Positions 45,654-54,107 of a DNA stretch of 64,000 nucleotides are shown here, one piece after another. A program made the translations under genes and the position numbers. The notes beneath the pieces were generated by a model that had not been told where the DNA came from, did no database searches, and saw only the letters and a list, made by a program, of their open reading frames with translations. Numbering within the stretch: position 1 is the stretch's first letter; each line of letters begins with the position of its first letter. This stretch comes from JACMLD01 sp038229695 (lineage in GTDB: Bacteria > Bacteroidota > Bacteroidia > Chitinophagales > Chitinophagaceae): positions 1 to 64,000 of the forward strand of contig JBBROE010000006.1 in NCBI GenBank assembly GCA_038229695.1. Reading direction: 5' to 3'.

Positions 45654-47150
45654 TTATACAAAAAAACCGTGCAGGAACCATTGTACCGGGTGGTTGCTAT
45701 GGTAATGGCCCTGCCGGAAAATCCAGTAACGGTTCCCGTTGTCGTCTTCCACCTGGTAATAATCGCGGCTCATACCCTCCTGGATCCACCATTCCTGTTC
45801 GATCCGCTCCGGTCCGTCCGCTTTTATTATTTTATGCATTTTCTCCTGGTATTGAAAATTCATGGGAGGGTAGTCCGGGATGGGCGCCGTTACTTTTATG
45901 AGGCAGGGTGGATCCAGCAGTTGAAGCGGCCTGGGTTTGTGATCCGGCCATGCGATAACGGGCTCGGAACCCACCGCTGAGAGAGGTTGATAGGCACGTT
46001 CCGGCCAGTGGTGTGCTGCAGGGGTATAGCGGTGTATTTTGCCGGGCCCTATTTTATTACTGATTTTATCAACCAGTGCACAGATGCCATCATCCTTCCA
46101 TCCCCGGTGTTGTACCCAGATATTTTCCTGGCCAGTAAGTTGATCTTCGGGGTCAGGAACCTCCAGGACAAACAACTCAATCCCCCAGCCGGGTTCGATG
46201 GCAGAAAGTTTCAGGTCGAACAATGCCGATACATATCCGGCATTAGAAGTGGCTCTGCTGGTTCCGATGACGGTCTGCTGTTGCTTACCGTCAATGTTAT
46301 AGGTGGTTAATACTGCCGTGCGTATGCCTTTGTTTTCAGCGGCCAGCCTCAGGCAGATTTTTTCGAGCAGTTGTTGCAGGGCCATTTCAATACCGCTGCG
46401 CGTGACCACCGGTACCAGGCAGTTCATCCTTTCCTGGTAAGCGGGAATAACCTGGATGGGCAACAAGAGTTCGTCTGCAGTGCCCAATGCCTGGTGCAGG
46501 CGTTGTACGCAGGATTCTCCCATTCGCCTGCGCAGCGCGGCCACGGGCATGCGCCGGAGATCCCCGATTTCACGCAGGCCCAGTTTGTTTAATTTAACAG
46601 CCACCGCAGGATCTATTCTGAGGGAGGCGGGTGGCAGGTGTTCCAACGCAGCGGTTTCTAAGCCGGAAGGAATGTTGATCTGGTTCCCAAAACGGCAAAC
46701 CGCCCACGCTGTGCCTGTTGTACCGGCCATGCACAACCGAACCGTGTAGTGCAGGTTTTTCATGCGGAGAAAAATATCCTGGAGGTATTTTTCTTCTCCT
46801 CCCCAGAGATGGCTGCAACCGCTGGCATCAACCAGTAGGCCATCAGGATCCTGGATGACAATGAAGGGAGAGAAGCGGATAAACCAGGCGGCGATTTTCT
46901 GAAGGAGGGTTTCAAAAACATCCGGGGGCTCTTCAATGGCCTGCAGGTTAAACAGTACAGCCCTGGCATCCACCAGTGCCATACCCCGTTTTATGTCAGC
47001 GTCCGCAGCTTCCCTGTTAACGGCACTGACGACCAGCCTGCCCTTTTCTTTACCATACAGTACCAGCGGTCCGCGCAGTGATTTGTTTCGCCGCATCATC
47101 CATTCCGTTTTGAGGTACGGAAACCAAACCGATACCAATCGTTTTTCCAT
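45654..47150 (-). CDS. imuB: ImuB, catalytically dead Y-family polymerase homologue
   Basis: A 498-residue Y-family-like protein. The ATG at 47150 is used; a TTG at 47162 would overlap imuA. The fold is recognisable (VVSAVNREAADADIKRGMAL, ADA-like fingers, thumb HhH with LNKLGLREIGDLRRMP). The metal-binding acids of active Y polymerases are absent: the first strand reads RLVSVWFPYLKTEW, and the usual SxDE site is LLVDASGCSHLWGG. ImuB is the hub that recruits DnaE2 and ImuA to the sliding clamp. It begins one base after the imuA stop codon, so the two are tightly coupled. Confidence 0.9.
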   Translation of the reverse strand: MEKRLVSVWFPYLKTEWMMRRNKSLRGPLVLYGKEKGRLVVSAVNREAADADIKRGMALVDARAVLFNLQAIEEPPDVFETLLQKIAAWFIRFSPFIVIQDPDGLLVDASGCSHLWGGEEKYLQDIFLRMKNLHYTVRLCMAGTTGTAWAVCRFGNQINIPSGLETAALEHLPPASLRIDPAVAVKLNKLGLREIGDLRRMPVAALRRRMGESCVQRLHQALGTADELLLPIQVIPAYQERMNCLVPVVTRSGIEMALQQLLEKICLRLAAENKGIRTAVLTTYNIDGKQQQTVIGTSRATSNAGYVSALFDLKLSAIEPGWGIELFVLEVPDPEDQLTGQENIWVQHRGWKDDGICALVDKISNKIGPGKIHRYTPAAHHWPERAYQPLSAVGSEPVIAWPDHKPRPLQLLDPPCLIKVTAPIPDYPPMNFQYQEKMHKIIKADGPERIEQEWWIQEGMSRDYYQVEDDNGNRYWIFRQGHYHSNHPVQWFLHGFFV

Positions 47151-47151
47151 T

Positions 47152-47883
47152 TCAGCCCGCAATTTTTTTCCGTTCCACTGCAGGAATGGATACTGGGGGT
47201 ATCACCTGCTGCATCCTGTTTTCGTTCCATTGCAATACCCAGTTGCCTTTTTTCCCGTTTCGCATTTTTTGCAGGTCGGCGTCCCAGGCCGGCCGTCCTA
47301 CCCCGGGAAGGTCGACAGGGTGCTGGCTGGGAGCAGCACGTATCTGCCACCTGCTTACACAGGCATTTGCTGCCGCATTGCCTTTCCTGCTATTTAAGAT
47401 GAAGCCTGTGACCCCGCTCTGTTCCACGGCCAGCTGGAACCTGCGGGACTGCGTGAAGTCAAAGCCGTTCAGTTCTGTAACCACCGCGGTGATTCCCCTG
47501 CATTTGAGGGCTTCGTCCGTTACCCATAAACTTTCCTTTATTCCCGAAGGGTGAATGAACAAAACCTGGTCGGGGTTGATGCCAAAATTTTTGAGTGCCG
47601 GTGGAAATAATTTCGATGAGGTTACCCAGGCAATCACTGTTTTTTCCGGAAATAAGAGGTGAACCAGTGCGGCGATAAAACCCTGTGAGGGAGCCAGCGT
47701 TCCTGGCTCCGCGCTAAGGAATTCGTGCACCGCTGCCAGGGGAAAACAACCATTGGGCAGGCAGGGGCGCATAAAAGGCAGCGCCGTACCGGGAGAAAGG
47801 GCAGTTGCCGGCATCTTAAGACCACCCATGACCAGGAGGTCTTTTCTTAATTGCGCAATGATATGTTTTGACGGCCGCTCCAT
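47152..47883 (-). CDS. imuA: ImuA, RecA/SulA-like mutagenesis accessory protein
   Basis: A 243-residue protein at the head of the cassette. It shows the ImuA/RecA-like layout with CFPLAAVHEFLSAEPGTLAPSQGF where RecA has its P-loop region, TVIAWVTSSKLFPPALKNFGI, and RRFQLAVEQSGVTGFIL. A canonical Walker A is not present, as in many Bacteroidetes ImuA proteins. With ImuB and DnaE2 it forms the inducible mutasome. An 18-base palindrome 21 bases upstream of the ATG is a candidate SOS operator. Confidence 0.85.
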   Translation of the reverse strand: MERPSKHIIAQLRKDLLVMGGLKMPATALSPGTALPFMRPCLPNGCFPLAAVHEFLSAEPGTLAPSQGFIAALVHLLFPEKTVIAWVTSSKLFPPALKNFGINPDQVLFIHPSGIKESLWVTDEALKCRGITAVVTELNGFDFTQSRRFQLAVEQSGVTGFILNSRKGNAAANACVSRWQIRAAPSQHPVDLPGVGRPAWDADLQKMRNGKKGNWVLQWNENRMQQVIPPVSIPAVERKKIAG

Positions 47884-47904
47884 GGGACTGTAAAACTAAA
47901 CATT

Positions 47905-47922
47905 TTAGCAACAATTTGCTAA
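47905..47922. promoter_or_regulatory. Palindrome upstream of imuA, candidate LexA-type SOS operator
   Basis: TTAGCA (47905-47910), spacer ACAATT, TGCTAA (47917-47922): a perfect 6+6 inverted repeat. A second, overlapping inverted pair CAACAA (47909-47914) / TTGTTG (47925-47930) is also present. It sits 21 bases before the imuA ATG, where a repressor would block transcription. No lexA-like gene lies in the window. Confidence 0.55.
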
Positions 47923-48080
47923 GTTTGTTGGGATTAATTTCTGCCCTGTCCTGGCTTCCAATAGAAGCAATATATACCTGGCCTGGCTTATTCCGGGAAA
48001 TGATTAACTGCCAGTTGATTAGGACTGAAATACCGGGCGATTTGAGGGAGGCGGGCTACCTGCTGAGGAAAAAATGGTCA

Positions 48081-48704
48081 TTAATCCGGTACGCGCCGGC
48101 GGTTATGCAGCTCTTCTTCCATCCTGCAATAGTCCAGTATCCTGCTGTATTTTCGTTTGCTGTCAATGCTGCGTACGAGTGCAATCAACCCGCATAAGAG
48201 CAAAAAAACACCGGGGTATCCAAATCGTCCGGTGCGGGCATTGACGGCAAGTAGTGCAACCCCGGCAAGCAGCATGCCGATGGCTGTAACGATGCTGCCC
48301 ACCGCATCATTTTTCAGTGAGGCGGCCCACTCGTCGAGCCTGTTGATGATGTAATTTGAACTTTCTTCCGGAATGCCCCGTTCAATCAGACCCGCGTAGA
48401 TATCATACCGGCTGCTACCTGCGTGTTTTTCTGTTAGCGCATAATCTACCGATGCTGCAAACAGGTCTTTCCCGAGGTCTTCCTGGAATTTTTTCTGGCG
48501 CAGGCCATATTGTAAAATGATTTCGTGTTCAATTCCGTTGATGATGTCCCAGCCGATATTACGCGATGCGAGCTCCTGCTTCAGCACTTCATAGGCATCG
48601 GTGGTCAGGTGAAGGCCTTCTTCCCGCGCAAAAGAAAGCAGGTGGTCGTCTCCCATGTTCCGGTACACGTCCCGTACGGTATCCAAATCAATCCGGTATG
48701 GCAT
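48081..48704 (-). CDS. Uncharacterised protein with two C-terminal membrane helices
   Basis: A 207-residue protein I do not recognise. The first 130 residues are helical and charged (IDLDTVRDVYRNMGDDHLLSF, TTDAYEVLKQELASRNI). Two hydrophobic segments follow at about 135-152 (SIVTAIGMLLAGVALLAV) and 160-178 (GYPGVFLLLCGLIALV), then a basic tail. This points to an inner-membrane protein with a cytoplasmic N-terminal domain. It is upstream of imuA on the same strand with 197 bases between, so it is probably independent. Confidence 0.7.
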   Translation of the reverse strand: MPYRIDLDTVRDVYRNMGDDHLLSFAREEGLHLTTDAYEVLKQELASRNIGWDIINGIEHEIILQYGLRQKKFQEDLGKDLFAASVDYALTEKHAGSSRYDIYAGLIERGIPEESSNYIINRLDEWAASLKNDAVGSIVTAIGMLLAGVALLAVNARTGRFGYPGVFLLLCGLIALVRSIDSKRKYSRILDYCRMEEELHNRRRVPD

Positions 48705-48809
48705 AATACAAAATAAACAGTAAGTATCGGGTATTGGTTAAAGAAGGACATGGAATGAAGTCCGGACCCGCCACCTACCCGGTTGATAAAAAGTTAGTAG
48801 CTGAAGTTA

Positions 48810-48905
48810 TCAACTAAACCTGAGATTTAGCCATCTTTCCGCCAGCGATTTCTCCAGCACCACCGGATGTCTTTCACCCCGGTCATCCAGGATGCGGTGT
48901 AATTT
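48810..48905 (-). pseudogene. Possible remnant of an SRAP/YedK-family gene
   Basis: A 31-codon open stretch ending in TGA at 48810 reads KLHRILDDRGERHPVVL then EKSLAERWLNL. This resembles the C-terminal active-site region of SOS-response-associated peptidases (RMPVIL...WL). The frame is closed by a stop immediately upstream and no N-terminal Cys-Gly-Arg start is found. SRAP genes often accompany SOS loci, and imuABC is next door. The match is short and could be chance. Confidence 0.25.
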
Positions 48906-48980
48906 TCAGGTACTGAATTTTCAGAGGTAAAAACCTTTTTCAATTTCCCAGCTGAAGGGTTGCTGCAGGGTATCGATAGA

Positions 48981-49366
48981 CTATAACTGTTTAAATTTAA
49001 TCGGGCGCCACGCCGTTTGTTTAATATGCGTTGAAATATTTCCGGTCGATATCTTCACTTTTTTTGTAATGAAGTTATAGCTCCTGTCTTCTGTTTCGCC
49101 GGAGCCCCGGTGAAGATAAAAATGATCAGCCCCGATCAACATAAACTGAGCATCCTGGTAACGGAATTTGTAACCATTCGTAAATTTTCCCCAGCCACCG
49201 GCGTTCGTAAAAATGTTGAAGGTGATGGTCAGCACCCCGTTGGTAATGGACATATCCTGATAGAGTTCTTCCATATTTGAGTTGACATGACAAACTATGA
49301 AATTGTTGGATTGTGTCCTGATCTCATAGTGTTTTGCGGCTAGGTTATCAGACAATAGCCGGCAAT
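48981..49366 (-). pseudogene. 3' remnant of an unknown secreted-protein gene
   Basis: About 125 codons with protein-like composition (NLAAKHYEIRTQSN ... YKFRYQDAQFMLIGADHFYL ... AWRPIKFKQL) end in a stop at 48981. The frame continues upstream, but from about 49373 it enters a dispersed repeat with a basic, low-quality translation and no credible start or signal peptide. The C-terminal pattern of short strands recalls small Bacteroidetes lipoproteins of unknown function. It looks like the surviving 3' part of a gene cut off by the repeat. Confidence 0.45.
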
Positions 49367-49372
49367 GGCGAT

Positions 49373-49460
49373 CCGAAAACGATGACGGCCGTTTTCGGGT
49401 GGTTCTTTGGGGAGCTGTTGTGCAAAGAGGTGAAGGGTAGCGGGGCTGTGGTCCGCACTC
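49373..49460 (+). repeat. 88-base direct repeat, copy A
   Basis: Matches 51409-51496 at 81 of 88 positions in the same orientation. It opens with a hairpin CCGAAAACG / CGTTTTCGG (49373-49381 with 49390-49398). Copy A interrupts the reading frame of the truncated gene at 48981-49366. Confidence 0.85.
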
Positions 49461-49972
49461 CTGATCGAACTTCACAACATTTTTACGCTTACTTTTATTT
49501 CTTTCTTTGCTGTTCTTTTTTGGCGAAGCAAAAAAAAACTGGCAATACAAGTTTTACTGGCAATTCTATTTTTTACTGGCGCAGGAGGGTAGATTCGTTC
49601 TGTGTGCGGGCCTTCCTGTAACCAATGAGATTATCGCGTAATAATAAAGACCCAACGGACTATAGTGGTTTGCAGCCTGACGCCCGGAGAACGCTGTAGA
49701 ATTAACCATGTCATTTGTCGCTCTACAACGTTTCGATAGCCTTCATCACAAACCTGTAGCGTCCGGCATGGTTGATCGGGCGGCAATACCTTTAAAGTAG
49801 CAGAATGATTCTATACTGACCGGTGAGGTTTGTTAACGAAAGTGAATACATACAAATTTCTACAACCGTTCAATGAAAGGCATAAGTATTCTACAGCTAT
49901 TTAATTTCGTCGTATCTATGCGGAAATGAGTCTGCATGGCCGCCGATTGGGTAATTATACAAAATTGAAGAA
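49461..49972. other. Non-coding spacer, repeat-derived in part
   Basis: 512 bases between repeat copy A and the DUF6056-like gene. The first 130 bases are T-rich, with polypurine/polypyrimidine runs and a GGCGAAGC element that resembles tails of dispersed intergenic repeats. The remainder shows no credible ORF, RNA gene or terminator. Confidence 0.5.
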
Positions 49973-51328
49973 ATGAAATTGCTTTTTTCCCTTTTCATCC
50001 TTTGGCTATTGCCTTTTTTTATCACTTCCCTTTTTAATCATCCGGCGTTGGATGATTATTGGAGCGCAAATGGTATACATCTTTATAGTCGGATGGGTGC
50101 AGTGGAATATTTTTATCACATCGTTTCAGGCAGGTATTTCTCTCTTTTTGTGATGTGTTTCTGTAACACATTGCCGGAAGGCAAAGTTTGGATTTTTAAG
50201 ATTTGGCCTATACTGGTAATAGTCTTTCTTTATTTCAGTATTTATTTTCTTCATGGCTCTTTTATTTCCCGGCGGTTTTTAAAAGCAGATGCATTATTGC
50301 TATCCTGTTTGTTCGTGGTGTGCCATATCTCCGGCATGCGGTCGTTGTTTGAAGGATTATATTGGATGTCCTCAACTGTTTCCTACGAGGTGGCTATAGG
50401 TTTGCTTGCTATCGGCATCGGCGCCGTTATAAGAGATTTAAAAAGACCAGATTTGAAACTCAGAGCATTAGCAATCTTAGCCAGTGTGCTTTTGCCAGGG
50501 ACCGTTGAAATAATTGTGCCCATTTATGTGCTTACGCTTCTTCTGCTTCTTTATGTTTTCCGTAACTATCGGATTGAGAAAACTACCATCATTTGTTCTT
50601 TGATAATCCTTCTTATTCTAGGATTCATCAGCGTGTTAAACAAGGGAAACCTGGCTAGGCTAAACGTGCGTAGCTTAAGCTATGATAAGCCCGTTTGGTT
50701 TGGATTGTGGTATACTGTAAGATCGGTTTCGTATTATACAGCCGTTTATCTTGTTAATCCCCTATCTGTTTTCATGTTATTGACAATTGGTTTCTTCATT
50801 TTGTTAAAAAACAAACCATCATGTTTGATAACGAAAAGGACTTTTTGGGCATTAATGGCTTACTTTGGGATTTCTGCGTTTGCAATTTATTTCCCTTTGC
50901 ATTATTTGGAATCATCAGTTCCATTTCCCCGCGTCACCACCTTATTTTTCTTTCTCTTTTTCAATGTTATTTTGATATTTATTCTGGGAAATACTACTGT
51001 TTCTTTAAAGTTGTTTAAAAGAATATTCGTGTACTTTTCTTATCAAAACATACGTACCGTTATCGTCGCAGGACTTATATTGTCCGCCTTTACGACTAAA
51101 AACTTTGTTCTGGTGTGCAGAGATTTATTTAACGGCACCGCCAGCGGTTATAACAATGAAATGAAAGACCGATATCGTTTAATTGTTTCATCTAAATCGG
51201 ATACCTGCTATATTCCGCCTCATAAGTACTGGCCCTACTTTGCACAGTCGTCTAAAGATGAGAAGTTGGAACCGCATCATTTCAAGCATATGGATGTTTA
51301 TTTCAATAAGACTATATTGTTTAGATAA
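49973..51328 (+). CDS. DUF6056-like polytopic membrane protein (GT-C-like)
   Basis: A 451-residue protein with about ten hydrophobic segments and a polar C-terminal tail of about 80 residues. After the first helix it has FNHPALDDYWSANG, an acidic Asp-Asp motif in the first external loop as seen in GT-C-type glycosyltransferases and DUF6056 proteins. This suggests transfer of a sugar from a lipid carrier on the outer face of the inner membrane. The gene is strikingly A/T-rich: 50581-50640 has 19 G/C in 60, against 37 in 60 at 55381-55440. It is bracketed by the 88-base repeats, which suggests acquisition by transfer. Confidence 0.7.
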   Translation: MKLLFSLFILWLLPFFITSLFNHPALDDYWSANGIHLYSRMGAVEYFYHIVSGRYFSLFVMCFCNTLPEGKVWIFKIWPILVIVFLYFSIYFLHGSFISRRFLKADALLLSCLFVVCHISGMRSLFEGLYWMSSTVSYEVAIGLLAIGIGAVIRDLKRPDLKLRALAILASVLLPGTVEIIVPIYVLTLLLLLYVFRNYRIEKTTIICSLIILLILGFISVLNKGNLARLNVRSLSYDKPVWFGLWYTVRSVSYYTAVYLVNPLSVFMLLTIGFFILLKNKPSCLITKRTFWALMAYFGISAFAIYFPLHYLESSVPFPRVTTLFFFLFFNVILIFILGNTTVSLKLFKRIFVYFSYQNIRTVIVAGLILSAFTTKNFVLVCRDLFNGTASGYNNEMKDRYRLIVSSKSDTCYIPPHKYWPYFAQSSKDEKLEPHHFKHMDVYFNKTILFR

Positions 51329-51408
51329 TCCTTCCGTTAACCCATGAATGAAAAACTTTGTCAATTTATGGGAACCTCAGCGAGAAACATGAACGGGCAA
51401 CAGGCGCC

Positions 51409-51496
51409 CCGAAAACGAAGTCGGCCGTTTTCGGGTGGTTCTTTGAGGAGCTGTTGTGCATAGAGGTGAAGGGTAGCGTGGCTGTGGTCGGCGCTC
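51409..51496 (+). repeat. 88-base direct repeat, copy B
   Basis: Second copy of the element at 49373-49460, with seven differences. Its hairpin is slightly longer: CCCGAAAACG / CGTTTTCGGG. The 294-base spacer 51329-51622 otherwise holds only the terminator at 51572-51599. Confidence 0.85.
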
Positions 51497-51571
51497 AAGT
51501 GCTAAGTTAAAAATGGATAGATAAATCTACCATCGCCAGTTTGTTCCCCGTACGCATTCGTTTCCAGGCAC

Positions 51572-51599
51572 AAAAAAGAGCCCGCACCATAGCGGGCTC
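51572..51599 (-). terminator. Intrinsic terminator after the Lys/Glu-rich gene
   Basis: A perfect 8-base stem GAGCCCGC / GCGGGCTC (51578-51585 with 51592-51599) and 6-base loop are followed on the minus strand by six U residues (51572-51577). Confidence 0.85.
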
Positions 51600-51622
51600 C
51601 CGTGTAACAGGCAGACATTTAT

Positions 51623-51952
51623 TTAATACTTGGCCTTTTTTTCTTCTTTCTCTGCCTTAATCTCATGTTTCACCTTTTTTACCGGATGTTTTACACCCTG
51701 GGCTTCGAGATGGTCTTCTTTTTTGTCGATATCTCTTTTTATTGCTCTTTTCTCTTTCCTTTCAGCCACGGCTGCTTTGATTTTGACGTGGGACAAATCT
51801 TTTCCCATGTCCTTATTTTCCTGTTTCTTTTCTACCACATCTTTCTTAAGTGAGTGCATTTCTTCTTTCTTTTTTTCGTGGGTAACGGGAGTTTGTGCCA
51901 TAGATGCAGTGGCTATACCAGCGGCCATTAACAGTAGACTTAACTTTTTCAT
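51623..51952 (-). CDS. Small secreted Lys/Glu-rich protein
   Basis: A 109-residue protein from the ATG at 51952, which begins a signal peptide (MKKLSLLLMAAGIATASMAQ); a start at 51982 would add ten residues. The mature part is almost entirely Lys, Glu, Asp and His (HEKKKEEMHSLKKDVVEKKQ, RKEKRAIKRDIDKKEDHL) and would form long charged helices or a coiled coil in the periplasm. No family is recognised. Similar proteins in Bacteroidetes are expressed under stress, but the role is unknown. It has its own terminator at 51572-51599. Confidence 0.75.
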   Translation of the reverse strand: MKKLSLLLMAAGIATASMAQTPVTHEKKKEEMHSLKKDVVEKKQENKDMGKDLSHVKIKAAVAERKEKRAIKRDIDKKEDHLEAQGVKHPVKKVKHEIKAEKEEKKAKY

Positions 51953-52058
51953 GTGTTGTTTTTTTTGGGTAATAAATTGCAATGCTGTTATTAATTTCTA
52001 TTTCCGTGCCACAGTCAGGTACCAGCGCCGATTTTTTGTTAAAACCTGCCTGTTTTCC

Positions 52059-52514
52059 TTACCAGCGGTCATACCTTTCATGCCTTTCATGCCTGTCAAA
52101 CCGGTTCTCCCGGACTTCAACCCAAAACCGGCGGTGACTGTACCGGTCAATATTCCAATATCCATCATGGCCATATGGAGAACGGTCATGATCACGGTCG
52201 TTCCGGCCAAAATCGCGTTCGTTGCCGCGACCACCATAATTATCCTGCTGGTAGCCGCCCTTGTCATAACCATTATTGTGCTGCTGTGCGTCCCCGTTAT
52301 AACCGTTGTTGTTCCGGGGATAGGTACTGGTATTCTCATTGCTACCGGAATAATTCCCCGATTGTGGATACCCGTTACCGCCGTTATTGGTGCCTGAATA
52401 GCTGCCACCCTGGTTGGCGGTACCATTATTGTGATTTTGTCCGTGGCCGCCATTCTGCGCCATTACGGCACCGGCTAGACCAACTGAAAACAGGAGTGTA
52501 AAAATCTTTTTCAT
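52059..52514 (-). CDS. Small secreted Gly/Asn/Tyr-rich protein
   Basis: A 151-residue protein with a signal peptide (MKKIFTLLFSVGLAGAVMAQ). About 85 residues of Gly/Asn/Ser/Tyr/Gln low complexity follow (NGGHGQNHNNGTANQGG, YNGDAQQHNNGYDKGGY). The tail is charged, with aromatic and His-Glu-Arg repeats (RFDRHERHERYDRW). This is likely a flexible extracellular or periplasmic protein; a surface-adhesive or metal-binding role is possible but not shown. No family is recognised. It lies 106 bases upstream of the Lys/Glu-rich gene on the same strand, and both may belong to one stress-type unit. Confidence 0.7.
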   Translation of the reverse strand: MKKIFTLLFSVGLAGAVMAQNGGHGQNHNNGTANQGGSYSGTNNGGNGYPQSGNYSGSNENTSTYPRNNNGYNGDAQQHNNGYDKGGYQQDNYGGRGNERDFGRNDRDHDRSPYGHDGYWNIDRYSHRRFWVEVRENRFDRHERHERYDRW

Positions 52515-52720
52515 AATTGAAATTTTTAAATGGTGAACTTACTGTAGTGAGACGCGAATAGTATTCCGGAGATTACCAAAGGAAAGTTAATACAGAATTG
52601 CTACAGAATTCTGGTTTTCAAAGAGTTATAAGGCGCAAAACACCGCAAAAAAAATCAGCAACACCGCAAAAAAATGCAGGTTGCCGACTGAAAACAGCGT
52701 TGTTAAATGGCCCGGTGCTA

Positions 52721-52760
52721 TGCTGCGGCTGAATGGTACGACGCAACCACTGCCGCCTGA
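52721..52760 (+). repeat. Dispersed intergenic repeat, copy 2 (short)
   Basis: Core GGTACGACGCAACCACTGCCG matches the family described at 40271-40338. It lies just beyond the 3' end of the OmpA-family gene. The rest of the 258-base spacer 52515-52772 shows no gene. Confidence 0.5.
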
Positions 52761-52772
52761 CTAATAATCCTT

Positions 52773-53945
52773 TTATTTTTTTACAAATTCCACCCGCCGG
52801 TTGTTGGCTTTTCCGTCGGAGGCCATATTATCGGCCAGCGGTTGAGTATCGCCGAACCCTTTGGTGGTTAACCGATCCCCCTGGATACCCATTGCCATCA
52901 GTTGTTTTTTTACGGCTTCCGCGCGTTGGGCTGACAACTCCAAGTTATGTGCCGCCGTTCCGGTGTTGTCCGTATGGCCGTCCACTTCAAATATTAGATC
53001 CGGGTTGTCCCTCATCACGGTAACGATCATGTTGAGCGTACCCATACTTTCGGGCTTTATCACCGCTTTGTCCACATCGAAGTTGATGCCATGCGTAACA
53101 ATTCTTGAGGCGGTGAATTTTTTGCCAACCATGTTCATATTGCCACCCGAGGCCAACCTGGTATGGTTAAAAATGATGGGCGACTTTTCATCCCCGATAC
53201 CTCCGAACTGTACGCTGTAAAACGAAGCTTTCGTATCGGGTACCACCAGCACACGGTTCTGGTCTACATATACTTTCAGTTGCTGATTGCGAAAGGCAAT
53301 AGCAATATGGTGCCATCGATTGGCGAAGTTTTCTTCACCGCCAATGCCCTCGCTGTAAGTTTTGCTAAACGAGACAGGACCGTCAAACTGTACTTCGGTG
53401 GAACCGGTTTTTATATTGGCCGTTGCTTCGCAATCGCAACCCTTGTCGGTGTATTGCAACATGGTGACCAGCGGGTAGGCACCGGCCACCGGGTAATAAT
53501 CGAACTCTATCGTGAACGGGTCAGCCAGGTATTTGTCGGTTTTCATCCGTGGTTTGATGGTGGCGTAATTGCCCTCGGTAAAGTAAAACGCTTCCGAACC
53601 GCTAACTTTATTCAATTGACCCTGTCCTTTTATCAGTTCCCAGTGCGAAGGAAATTCGCCATCGGTTTCGTCCGTAAAATTATCTTCAAACAGGATTTGG
53701 TCGCCCGGCACAAAATCATAATTCTGGTAGCTCCGGATATCAGGAACGGCGGTAGTGTTGCCACCGGAATGTGCTGACGCGCTGCCCTCAGCCGGCGGGA
53801 TGGCAGCGGTGTCGGTGGCCGGCTGCTCTTTCGGTGCCGTTTTATCCCTGATTTTTTGCTTTAACCGATCCAGTTGAGCTGCAGCGGGAAGGGCAATGGC
53901 AAGCGTAAGCGTGCATGCCATAAGCGCCAGGCAGTACCTTTTCAT
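52773..53945 (-). CDS. OmpA-family protein with central LamG-like domain
   Basis: A 391-residue envelope protein. The ATG at 53945 (MKRYCLALMACTLTLAIALP) starts a signal peptide; the frame runs open to 54140, but that part is translated repeat sequence. A basic linker (LDRLKQKIRDKTAPKEQP) and a Gly/Ser-rich region precede a jelly-roll at about 80-255 (DQILFEDNFTDETDGEFPSHW, WHHIAIAFRNQQLKVYVD). The C-terminal OmpA domain (about 270-391) has DGHTDNTG and the peptidoglycan-contact segment NLELSAQRAEAVKKQL...NNRRVEF. It probably links the outer membrane or a glycan to peptidoglycan. Confidence 0.9.
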   Translation of the reverse strand: MKRYCLALMACTLTLAIALPAAAQLDRLKQKIRDKTAPKEQPATDTAAIPPAEGSASAHSGGNTTAVPDIRSYQNYDFVPGDQILFEDNFTDETDGEFPSHWELIKGQGQLNKVSGSEAFYFTEGNYATIKPRMKTDKYLADPFTIEFDYYPVAGAYPLVTMLQYTDKGCDCEATANIKTGSTEVQFDGPVSFSKTYSEGIGGEENFANRWHHIAIAFRNQQLKVYVDQNRVLVVPDTKASFYSVQFGGIGDEKSPIIFNHTRLASGGNMNMVGKKFTASRIVTHGINFDVDKAVIKPESMGTLNMIVTVMRDNPDLIFEVDGHTDNTGTAAHNLELSAQRAEAVKKQLMAMGIQGDRLTTKGFGDTQPLADNMASDGKANNRRVEFVKK

Positions 53946-54055
53946 AAAAATAGTTTGCAGCAAAACTATCCCGGGGAGGGCGTCCTGCCAATACCACGAA
54001 TGGGGAATGTCCGAGCTCACCAGAACGCAGCGGGGGCTGGGAATATTTTTATGTA

Positions 54056-54107
54056 CCCGGCGGCAGTGCACAGGGCAGCATCGTTGCGGCGCTCCGTTCG
54101 GCTGTAC
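54056..54107 (-). repeat. Dispersed intergenic repeat, copy 3 (reverse)
   Basis: Read on the minus strand it gives GTACAGCC...GCGCCGCAACGATGCTGCCC, clearly related to copy 1 at 40271. It lies in the 419-base divergent spacer 53946-54364, which also holds a GC-rich hairpin near 54270-54295 but no gene. Confidence 0.5.

Noticed and set aside
49373..51496. 88-base repeats as ends of a complete insertion sequence
   Set aside because: They are direct, not inverted, and the gene between is a membrane protein with no transposase motif.
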